A stretch of DNA of 64,000 nt from Molanna angustata. Lineage: Eukaryota > Arthropoda > Insecta > Trichoptera > Molannidae. The translations under genes and the position numbers were made by a program. The stretch is taken from contig OY754967.1 of assembly GCA_963576475.1 (NCBI GenBank), positions 28,130,595 through 28,194,594 of the forward strand, read 5' to 3'. Under the pieces are notes generated by a model that was not told where the DNA came from, searched no databases, and saw only the letters and a list, made by a program, of their open reading frames with translations. Of this stretch, positions 57,001-64,000 are shown one piece after another (position 1 is the first letter of the stretch; each line of letters opens with the position of its first letter).

Positions 57001-57349
57001 GAATGCTTGGCATATCTTGGAGGGACCATATAACAAATGATGAGGTTCTCAGCAGAATTAAGGAAACCAGGCACCTGTCAAACACCATATCGAAAAGGCG
57101 TGCAAATTGGATAGGCCATGTGTTGCGACACGAGGATCTCCTACATATCATCTTAGAGGGAATGGTTGAGGGTACAACTGGCAGAGGGCGTCCCCGCCGG
57201 GAGTATTTAGAACAGGTGTGCCGCGACATGCATTGTACCTCTTACACGGAGATGAAAAGAGTCGCTGAAGACCGAGCGGAGTGGAGGAGGAGATGCATCA
57301 ATTTAATGCTGCCAACCAATCTTCAAGATTGAAACAAAAGAAGAAGAAG
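54083..57349 (+). mobile_element. Full-length-looking RTE-like LINE, 3.27 kb
   Basis: A GC-richer 5' leader (54095-54284, including GGGTGAGCAACGACGTCAG and GGCCGGGATAAGCTGAACC), one intact 1,015-codon ORF, a 14-bp 3' leader after the stop, and an AAG microsatellite tail (57339-57349). Both flanks belong to one copy of repeat R31, so the insertion ends are well defined. Any target duplication is at most a few bases (AAG/AAGA) and is hidden in the tail. Structurally it could still be active. Confidence 0.88.
54285..57332 (+). CDS. RTE-like LINE endonuclease/reverse transcriptase, intact
   Basis: 1,015 residues, uninterrupted. About residues 60-305 are the apurinic-type endonuclease: TWNVRTLLMN, GIAEMRWP (catalytic E), VMGDWNAVVG (D and N), GLGTRNARGDRL, YTWRSPGDRQRLQIDYIM and DSDHNMVI (D-H). 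Residues about 515-800 are the RT: DRKSPGVDEIPAELIKSAGE, QHRTLSLICHASKILTNIIL, FVDLEKAFDKVEW (motif A), IRQGVRQGCSLSPMLFNGYI (motif B), IRFADDIALI (FADD catalytic box) and FVYLGSRITWDGRSS. The C-terminus has RRANWIGHVLRHEDLL and GRGRPRREYLEQV. It would nick DNA and copy its own RNA in the nucleus. Similar proteins are often misannotated as craniofacial development protein 2-like. The ATG at 54285 is the first in frame; the clade call (RTE-like) is moderate. Confidence 0.9.
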   Translation: MWKATGNYHIKGPCGIPRNSKKMNESLVKSSGGKIVPRSDLRVGTARDSNGKDKTQLTRCATWNVRTLLMNSKLENLKLEMHKMNLNALGIAEMRWPDCGDFWSGEYRVIHTGCIENKPGQGGVGVVLNKEWGRRVKGYVQYSGRIILVKIETKPVDTVLIQVYMPTSRYDDEIVEEVYSELDKLILNVKAEENLIVMGDWNAVVGEGQETTCVGPYGLGTRNARGDRLTEFCVKHKLVIANTCFEHHQRQRYTWRSPGDRQRLQIDYIMVKNRFKNQIKDCRSYSSPDIDSDHNMVIAKSLLKLKKLKKRNNQRWNVKTLKRREIKDEFVKKTQECITSSEEANENQIWENIKNTIKTAAAEAIGKDRPQPKKEWITNELLEMIQERRQLKNDPDEEAQKKYKALRNKINRESRTAKEAYYQKRCYEINECMKRGNVESAYASVKEFFGTKTGKGNAIEGEDGKIIFEESLIVERWKRYLEELYNGNNYVNMENLIECESDVDADTLGDPITREEFDDAIKRLKDRKSPGVDEIPAELIKSAGEGTMEAIYKLVHMIYKTGKIPEDFKKCVIVTLPKKPGTTKCEQHRTLSLICHASKILTNIILKRINPNIETILSKDQFGFRRRMGTREAILSLRVILEKRIKRNQYTYVGFVDLEKAFDKVEWKKLFEILGRIGVKYRDRRIIQALYKNEAAIIRCGKEEKEANIRQGVRQGCSLSPMLFNGYIQCAIDEIREVMEHRRGIRIHGQKVDMIRFADDIALITDSEEELKETLETMELVLNEKYNMKINKDKTKVLTVGRDERQMNLLMYGAALKNVKEFVYLGSRITWDGRSSREVDSRIHQAKLAFNKKSKMFESNNMDLKLRKELVKTFVWSILLYGCETWCIGERERKRLDAFEMWTYRRMLGISWRDHITNDEVLSRIKETRHLSNTISKRRANWIGHVLRHEDLLHIILEGMVEGTTGRGRPRREYLEQVCRDMHCTSYTEMKRVAEDRAEWRRRCINLMLPTNLQD

Positions 57350-57490
57350 ATATTTGTTTTTCTATACAACAAATGTACCTAGGTATGTATGTCAAGATAG
57401 GATAGTATGGAGGTCAGTCCTTTGATCCTACCCAGAATATGAAAACAGCATGATGGTATATATGTATGTTTGGAGATTAGTATGAAGCAA
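57350..57490 (-). repeat. Dispersed repeat R31, copy 2, right part
   Basis: The reverse complement of about 31690-31828 (shared CATGATGGT...ATGTATGTTTGGAGAT, GGAGGTCAGTCCTTT). It continues the copy interrupted by the LINE at 54083-57349. Confidence 0.75.
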
Positions 57491-57784
57491 TGTGTATGTA
57501 GATTGCTTTTCAACATATCAATCTCAACTTAAAAATTATGATTTAAAATATAATTTAAATTCATGTACAATGTACCTACATGTCAATTTGTGGTTCGTTT
57601 TATAAATTATTATTTTGAATTTATTGTGCTGTTTTGATTAATGTTTCACTTTCTCATAATTAATGAAAAAAAAATGAAGTGTTTTTAATGTGAGTATGAA
57701 ATAATATTTATTTAAAATAATAATGAAATTTGTAGTAAACTCTTCCATTAATTTTAAATACATAGGCATAGTCGTCACTTTTAA
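57491..57784. other. AT-rich stretch, no gene recognised
   Basis: Nothing found. Confidence 0.5.
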
Positions 57785-57835
57785 TTTTTAAATAAATTAA
57801 ACACTTGTTTTTCTTTCTACATTTATTTTTACTCT

Positions 57836-57876
57836 CCAGAACGACCGTTTCGCCTGGTGAAGGCCTTTTCAACTGG
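57836..57876 (-). ncRNA. Degenerate hammerhead-like motif, left arm
   Basis: Minus strand: CCAG, TTGAAAA (C3 and G8 of the core changed), stem GCC/GGC around TTCACCA, GAAA, CGGTC, GTT, CTGG. CCAG and CTGG could form stem I with a bulge. The layout is right but core changes make activity unlikely. Confidence 0.4.
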
Positions 57877-58144
57877 TGAAGTACATGGTGTGTTTTTTTC
57901 TTATATACTATTACATTAGATGAAATATTGATACCTAGGCAATAAAAGTGGGTATATCCCAAAGATGACAATTCCCCACAGCTGCAATTTGGTACAAATG
58001 TTCAGGTAAGAATGAGAGATTAGGACTGGATATAATACTTTAACTGTTACAACCACCCACCCTCTCACCTCCCCCCCTTTTTTGCTTTGTATAAATTTTA
58101 TCTAATGTAATAGTATATAAGAAAAAACCACACAATGTACTTCA

Positions 58145-58185
58145 CCAGTTGAAAAGGCCTTCACCAGGCGAAGCGGTCGTTCTGG
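58145..58185 (+). ncRNA. Degenerate hammerhead-like motif, right arm
   Basis: Mirror of 57836-57876, with GAAG in place of GAAA. AAAATGGAATTCTAC follows at 58234-58248, as it does after the motif at 31329. Confidence 0.4.
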
Positions 58186-58237
58186 AGAGTAAAAATAAAT
58201 GTAGAAAGAAAAAACAAGTGTTTAATTTATTTAAAAA

Positions 58238-59043
58238 TGGAATTCTACATAGTAAACGCTGTCAGTGTAAATAAAATTAAAAGTCATTTTTAATATTTTT
58301 AAATGTATAATTTTTTTATTTGTATGAATAACGAATGTACCAAGCGCATAAAACGCGACTTGTGTGAAGCAATAAAACGTTTCTCAAAATATGTGGTTAT
58401 TTTTTTGTTGTTGAAGCTTTTGATTTGCATGTATATTAGGTAGGTATGTCAACTTCCTGAAATTACTGTTCGCCATATTCTTGTTTCGTAATGAACCACT
58501 TTCTACTATATTTTGCATGTTACAATACATGTACAAATGTGATTATACAAACTGGAGTAAGGTCACCATTTGGTGATTTGATTCACTACATTAAACACAG
58601 CACAGAGACAAGGAAATGATTAAAAATATCAATACATAACGGTATAATATACATGCTGTATTTTTTCATGGTCTATACAGCTGTTATATAGTCCTATTAC
58701 ACTTTAAGAAATTAACGTGTATACTGTATACCTATACTTCAAATTCGGAATCAGTTATTTAGGTATGGTGTCATGTTTTCTGAAATTTTGTAGGCGTATA
58801 AGATGCAGTCGAATTCATTGAAATAAAAAAAATACATACATGGAAAATTAATAAATGTCAATTGAATTTATGAACAACAAAGAGCCTTCAAAAGATTATT
58901 TAAAAAAAATCCTCATCCTGCCTCCTCCTTTCTTCACCTTTTTGATATGTATTATTTTTTATCCATTAGTTTAAATTAATTTATATTTTTAATAAAAAAA
59001 ACTTGTTTAGAATCAATTCCACTATTTATTTCAGGACTACAAC
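58238..59043. other. AT-rich stretch, no gene recognised
   Basis: Nothing found beyond the shared 15-mer at its left edge. Confidence 0.5.
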
Positions 59044-59080
59044 CTACAATCGGTTTCGTGCTAAGCACATTTTCAAGTAG
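59044..59080 (-). ncRNA. Degenerate hammerhead-like motif, single
   Basis: Minus strand: CTAC, TTGAAAA, T, GTGC/GCAC stem around TTA, GAAACCGATT, GTAG. CTAC/GTAG makes stem I. The stem II sequence is the same as in the intact motifs at 59785 and 59890. Core positions C3 and G8 are altered. Confidence 0.4.
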
Positions 59081-59179
59081 TAAATATACATAAGTATAAC
59101 AGAGTATTTATACAAAGACAAGTTAAATTTTTTCATGGATAGCAAACAAGTGAATCTGGAGCTAGGTTATAATTAAAAA

Positions 59180-59725
59180 CAGTAAGTTAAATACCATGTG
59201 AACTAGAAACAATTATATAAAACAAATACACGTCTAAAAAGTGAAAAAGTTATATACCTACTTAAAAACATTTTTTTTTCCAAAATAAGTTTAAATATGA
59301 AATAGAAATTATATAAAAAAAACAAGTAAATTAGTGGAAACTATATAAAACAAGAAACTAAAACAAGTAAATTATAAACAAGAAATTATATAAAACAAGT
59401 GAAAAAGTTTAAATATGAACTGGAAATTATGTAAAACAAGTAAATAAGTAGAAACTGTATAAAACAAGTAAACTAAAACAAGTTTATTATATAAAACAAG
59501 AAAATATATAAAACAAGTAAATAAGTTTAAATATGAATATATATGAAATAGAAATTATATAAAAAAGGTAAATTAGTAGAAACTATATAAAAACATGTAA
59601 AATAATACAAGTAAATTATATAAAACAAATAAATAAGTTTAAATATGAATAAATATGAACTAGAAATTATATAAAGCAAGTATATTAACTCTGTAAAAAG
59701 AAAAAGTTATATAAAACAATTTATT
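59180..59725. repeat. Degenerate AAACAAGTAAAT repeat tract
   Basis: Irregular repetition of TATATAAAACAAGTAAAT, AGTTTAAATATGAA and TAGAAATTATATAAAA units. Non-coding. Confidence 0.75.
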
Positions 59726-59784
59726 TATTTGATATGTTATAAAAATATAAAAATACTTGGTTAAAGTTCTATTATATTTATTGG

Positions 59785-59825
59785 ATTATTGACGCGTTTC
59801 GTGCAAAGCACATCGTCAGAATAAT
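59785..59825 (-). ncRNA. Hammerhead ribozyme candidate, left arm
   Basis: On the minus strand: ATTATT, CTGACGA, bulged T, GTGC-TTT-GCAC, GAAA, CGCGTC, AATAAT. Stem I is a perfect 6-bp ATTATT/AATAAT. The core CUGANGA...GAAA is intact. Stem III is the palindrome ACGCGU without a loop, so cleavage after GUC would need two molecules. The extra T next to stem II departs from the textbook form but occurs in all the motifs in this window that keep the CTGANGA core. Confidence 0.7.
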
Positions 59826-59889
59826 GCTCTGCAAGACTGAGACTAGTGGTTATATACAAAATTTACCACTAGTCTCAGTCTTGTAGAGC

Positions 59890-59930
59890 ATTATTCTGAC
59901 GATGTGCTTTGCACGAAACGCGTCAATAAT
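59890..59930 (+). ncRNA. Hammerhead ribozyme candidate, right arm
   Basis: The exact mirror of 59785-59825 on the plus strand, with the core CTGACGA at 59896-59902 and the predicted cleavage after GTC at 59924. All core residues are intact. Either strand of a transcript across the element would therefore carry one ribozyme and one antisense copy. Confidence 0.7.
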
Positions 59931-59984
59931 CCAATAAATATAATAGAACTTTAACCAAGTATTTTTATATTTTTATAACATATC

Positions 59985-62339
59985 AACGTACAATTCAGTT
60001 CTATCAAGAATTGTCGATCGACAAACTAAACTTAATTTATTTATTTATTTATTATTTTTATTTTTAGAAAGGACCGCTCTGGTTGCTTAATCCTGGTATA
60101 CCGTGTTGTTAAACAAGATAGGGGTCTGGAACAAAAGAAATTGAAAGGCAGTTTATTGTTCATAAATAGATATTTTAATAGTTCCTATTAATCATTGGAA
60201 AAACCAGAAATATTGGATTTTTGTTTCATTATTTTAAAATATTCACATGAAGGTACATACAATACAGCAATAAAACCTCAACAAATAGATATTGTTGGTT
60301 GCAAGAAATTGCCATTAGCATTAAACCCGCCATCATGCATTATTATATTTTTATAATTTAAATTACAAAATCAGTTTTGTTTTATTTTTTGTGTTAATTT
60401 TAATAGAGAAAGAATCATACATAATATAGACCGAATTTTCACAACGCTTTGTTGATTTCATGTCACTATGTACAGGAGAAAATTAATATGATTAATATTT
60501 TAATAGAAAAGAGCTCTCTGCGGTTTACCGGGCGTGTAAATACATTGTGCCCATTCTTTAATAATGTGTTTTTGGTATTTTGAGTCTGTGGTTAATGCAC
60601 AGTTTTCAGCTGATCAAGCTAGAAACTCGAAGCTTTCAGCTACGTCAATAAAAGCAGGTTTTAAAAGCTTCCGGGAGAAGTGACATCGTAATACAAAATT
60701 TTAAAGCTTTATGATCCCCTCCATTACCACACGAGGCTACTAAATATTTGCTTCATATTTGATATGCTTCAAACAACTTTCACCTGGTAAAACTTATTCG
60801 TTAAAAAAATTAAGAAAATATTCATCATATATCTTTGTTAAAATCATAGTGAAATAAATAGTATTTTTGATTTGCGTATCATAATTCATCCTTTACTAGA
60901 GTTAGCTTATTGTGATAGTACGAAGCTGTTTATTCAGCATCTATTCATAATCGTCACTATTTGGTATATAAAATATGTAAGTACCTACTATTGGAAAGGT
61001 TATTGTTTGAATATATTTAGTTCAGGTTTACTAAGAAAACTAACATATCTCTTGACCATGAAATGTAACCGCATAATGATCATACCCTGTGATGAATTTT
61101 GAAGTCTGGAACAACCCAGAGAGATTGAATTCTATATCTTCAATGGGTCTTTTTTTAAATCAATTCATGGTGTGGATAGATGCAAAGCGTCGGATAGTTG
61201 GATAGACAGAGCAAACCTTAAAGGGATGAATACAATATTGTCATACACTATCGTCTCATTGAAACGACGTATCCATTGCTTCGTCAAACATGTCATGGTC
61301 TCACCAACAATCAGTCATAAAGATTATACAAAATTAGTTTGGAACGGATCGATGTTTTCTTAAAAAATGAGAAAAATGAGCTGCTATTTTCATAATACGT
61401 TTATGATTTTTGTCTTCACAAAAGAAAATTGTTTATATATATTGAAAGTTTTCTTAAACAAGAAGAATTTCTCAGAGAACTCCGGTGACCTTTATCAACA
61501 TTTAATTTGAATTGTGTCAACAATCCAAGCTCCCACTAAATTTTGTCTTTCGTAATATTATATAAAAAATGTAATATAACATTTAGGAGCTACATAGCGG
61601 ACGATAATAATAAAATAAAACTTTTCTTATCAAAGAGTAAAGACATTTCTTTCTCGGTGACAAACTTTTCATTGGAATCAGTGTTGTGAAATTTTCCATC
61701 GTAAAGAATCGATGCTGCTATACTTCGTCAATGATTTTATTCTACGTACAATATACATGGAGTTTCTTGTTAAAAATATGTGATTAGAAAAGTTTGATTA
61801 CTTTCGACGACGTGTGCATCATGTGCTCTTAACTAAGTACTTTTTACAAAGTTCATTCTCCTCCCTTCTAAGGTGTTTTATATTATAATATTTTATCGAA
61901 TATATTATAGGAAAGTACAATAGGTTAGGTAAATTTAGATATTTATTTAAAGCTATGTTCATATCAAAATATAAAGTACTTCACTAGAATGAGTCTTATC
62001 GAATAGTCGATTTGTTCAAGAGAATTTATTTCTCTTAATAAATTGACAGTATTTAAAATTCGCAACATATTATAGTTATATGGATGAATTCAGAATTCGT
62101 AGTAAACATTTTATGTGTTTTTATGTGCGGTCGTCTGTTTGTCCCCCCCCCCCCACATATTTTAGGCCCACAAAATCTTTTATCCTCAGATTTTTGAATT
62201 CGTGTTCCAATCAGAGGTTATCAACATTTGAATTTTTATTTAATCTCAGTCTCAAATGTCTCAAAATCATTAAAACTAGATCACTGGAAATGTGTATAAT
62301 TATTGACAAATACAATATCTCATAAAAAATGTTTTTTTA
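59985..62339. other. AT-rich stretch, no gene recognised
   Basis: Short frames at 60872-61102, 61172-61363 and 62080-62325 lack recognisable motifs. A 12-C run lies at 62143-62154. A TTTA tract is near 60033-60060. Confidence 0.45.
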
Positions 62340-62690
62340 GGGTTTCTCAGACTATTTTTATTAAAACAAATATATTTTTTTGTTACTATATATCCAATTC
62401 CTTAAAAAATATCGATAAACGCTGATACATCCCAACTAGATAATTTAATTTTCTATAAAAAACATAAACATTATAGCCGTACATCTTGAACTTTAATTTA
62501 GTGATGACTTCGTTTCATACAATTTGTATGGCAGTATACTCAAAATCTACGTTCATACTTAATCTTCAAACATACAAATCAAACTGTTTCATATTCGGGG
62601 TAGGAAAAAAGAACTGAACACCAAAGTATCCTATCCTGACATATATGTTTAATATTTTTTTTATATTTTATAGTTTAGTACATATTTAAA
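62340..62690 (+). repeat. Dispersed repeat R31, copy 3 (partial)
   Basis: Shares CCCAACTAGATAATTT, AACATTATAG...GTACATCTTGAA, TTCAAACATACAAATCAAAC and TCGGGGTAGGAAAAAAGAAC with 31490-31860, in the same orientation. Confidence 0.65.
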
Positions 62691-62749
62691 GGGAGGCGAT
62701 GTTGTTAAATGAATACTTGTACTATAAATGGTGAATGAAATAGTTCAAG

Positions 62750-62830
62750 GAAAGATTCAAACTCGCGGCCACTGGATTTCTAACCCAGCCCACTAACCTC
62801 TTTGTCACCGACCCATCTATTGCACTATTA
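62750..62830 (-). repeat. tRNA-Ser(AGA)-like pseudogene or SINE head
   Basis: On the minus strand GTCGGTGACAAAGAGGTTAG resembles a serine tRNA D-arm region. CTGGG-TTAGAAA-TCCAG forms a 5-bp anticodon stem with an AGA anticodon in a 7-base loop. GAGTTTGAATC is a B-box-like T loop. The T stem does not pair well, so it is a decayed tRNA gene or a tRNA-derived SINE head. Confidence 0.5.
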
Positions 62831-64000
62831 TGTTTTCAAAAATATAAATGAATTCGGTTGGTTTATTTAAATATAAAAGTTTTTCACTCGCTGAAAATTT
62901 CTCATTCGCCTTTTCCTTTTACTGATATTGAAATTTATTATAATTGGCTATATCATATATATTTTTCAACGTTATTAATAGGTACCTATTTTCCTAAAAA
63001 AAAATACTGATGAGCACATAAATATTTCATGGTATATAATTTTTCTTTTATCATAATTTTATCAAAATCTGATTTACTTTTCCGTCAGGTTGTTTTTTTT
63101 AATTTAAATTCGAAATCGACTTTCTAACAATCGCAGGTATACAATAATAATTAAAATGTTAGTATAAAATTAATATTTCTCGAGTATTTATTTAATCCTA
63201 TCGCTGAAACTTACTGAGCCGGAATTCGGGATATCTTTGTATAATTTCCTTTTGTCTAAAGAAAATGTGTTTGTCCAACCGTGCCGTTAACGTCTTTCTT
63301 ACTTGTGTACTCGAACTTTCTAGCGAAACTCATTTTCGCATCTTCTTGCTCTCCGTCTTCAAATTTCTATTTTCATTATCTGCCAGATTGCTTCTTCATC
63401 TTGTAATTATGATAACGCCTTAACAAACTGCTTTTGCCGTCGACTAAAAAAAAGTTCTTTCGTGTTATAATTATATTATTATCTACTTACTATAGAAGCT
63501 ATGAACGTTCTTCGTAGCTTACGTAGTTTTGCAGTTCGCAAAATCGATTATTGGTACGGAATCCTTTGAGACTTAATACGATTTATTTACCTACATGTGA
63601 ATGCCTGTATGTGCATTTTATTCGTAAATCACTCTCAATTCTTCACTTTTTTGTTGATTCTCTACTTTTTAAAAGATTCTTTTTGTAATCAAAAAATTCA
63701 ATTAAACTGTGTGCGGCTCTTTGTTCATTTATGGTAATTCATAACTATGAATAGATGCGGTTTTTAGAAATGCGACCAAGATAAAAGTGTTATATTTCAT
63801 TTTTACTACCGATTTAAATTCCAATTCATTTATTCTTTTGATATTTCCAATAAAAAATTATATTGTTTATAAATATCTTCTATTTTTATATGGAAAATGA
63901 AATCCACCTTCGGTGTCAGAATTTTTTGTTTCTTATCAATCCTTCCCCCATAATTTAGGGAAGATATTTGAGTACGAACATATCTATTGAAATGTTATTA
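62831..64000. other. AT-rich stretch, no gene recognised
   Basis: No frame, RNA or repeat recognised. Confidence 0.5.

Larger units (their letters stand above)
57785..58237. repeat. 453-bp foldback with two hammerhead-like motifs
   Basis: Arms of about 136 bp (57785-57920 and 58101-58237) enclose a unique 180-bp spacer. Each arm reads, from outside in, TTTAAATAAATTAAACAC, a TTCTTTCTACATTTATTTTT block, a hammerhead-like core, and TATACTATTACATTAGA. Arms are very similar with a few substitutions. The 87-codon minus-strand frame overlapping the left arm is not supported as a gene. Confidence 0.85.
59731..59984. mobile_element. 254-bp foldback carrying two intact-looking hammerhead motifs
   Basis: Two 120-bp arms (59731-59850 and 59865-59984) flank a 14-bp spacer. 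I see only one mismatch between them (CTCTGCAAGAC against CTCTACAAGAC). Each arm contains one hammerhead core, so the motifs point away from each other on opposite strands. Non-coding, and no clear target duplication. It resembles a minimal Penelope-like end pair or an unclassified ribozyme-bearing MITE. Confidence 0.85.

Overview
The window is strongly AT-rich eukaryotic DNA. The mix of elements suggests an arthropod, most likely an insect: RTE-, CR1/L2- and R2-group LINEs, a Penelope-like element, a Helitron, tRNA-headed SINEs, and frequent short motifs such as GTAGGTACCTAC. I find no convincing host gene, no functional tRNA or rRNA gene, and nothing bacterial. Almost everything recognisable is a transposable element or a relic of one, often nested.

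Left part (1-14.1 kb). A 3' scrap of a CR1/L2-group LINE and a 166-bp foldback come first. Then comes one complete 12,056-bp LTR retrotransposon (2002-14057). It has 2,585-bp LTRs that look identical by eye, TG...CA ends, a 4-bp ATAG target duplication, a primer binding site and a polypurine tract. The 6.9-kb interior has no gag or pol. It is a young non-autonomous LARD-type element. Its interior holds a 108-bp tandem repeat, two tRNA-like repeat copies and a LINE relic.

Middle left (14.1-26.2 kb). SINE copies precede a large inverted repeat (arms of about 1.74 kb, spacer of about 1.0 kb). It is built from a Penelope-like element (YVDD reverse transcriptase, GIY-YIG nuclease, hammerhead-like motif) plus a LINE C-terminal fragment. 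A 2,796-bp non-autonomous Helitron (22910-25705) sits in the right arm. The left arm preserves its unoccupied target site, so its ends can be fixed to the base.

Middle right (26.2-46 kb). This holds a truncated LINE with a restriction-like endonuclease on the minus strand, a 0.5-kb TTTA microsatellite, a terminal-inverted-repeat MITE, several truncated LINE tails (RTE type and a family here called A), foldback elements and a six-copy 97-bp tandem array.

Right part (46-64 kb). A nearly complete CR1/L2-group LINE has one readthrough ORF broken by two stops. A decayed LINE copy and a second 3' end of the restriction-like-endonuclease LINE follow. A 3.27-kb RTE-like LINE with an intact 1,015-codon ORF is inserted into an older repeat. 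Two foldback elements (57785-58237 and 59731-59984) each carry a pair of hammerhead-ribozyme-like motifs, one per strand. The rest is AT-rich DNA with scattered old repeats.

The genes do not form a pathway. LINE proteins copy their own RNA by target-primed reverse transcription and could mobilise SINEs. The Penelope element and the hammerhead foldbacks look related. The LARD and the Helitron have no enzymes of their own and must depend on autonomous relatives elsewhere.
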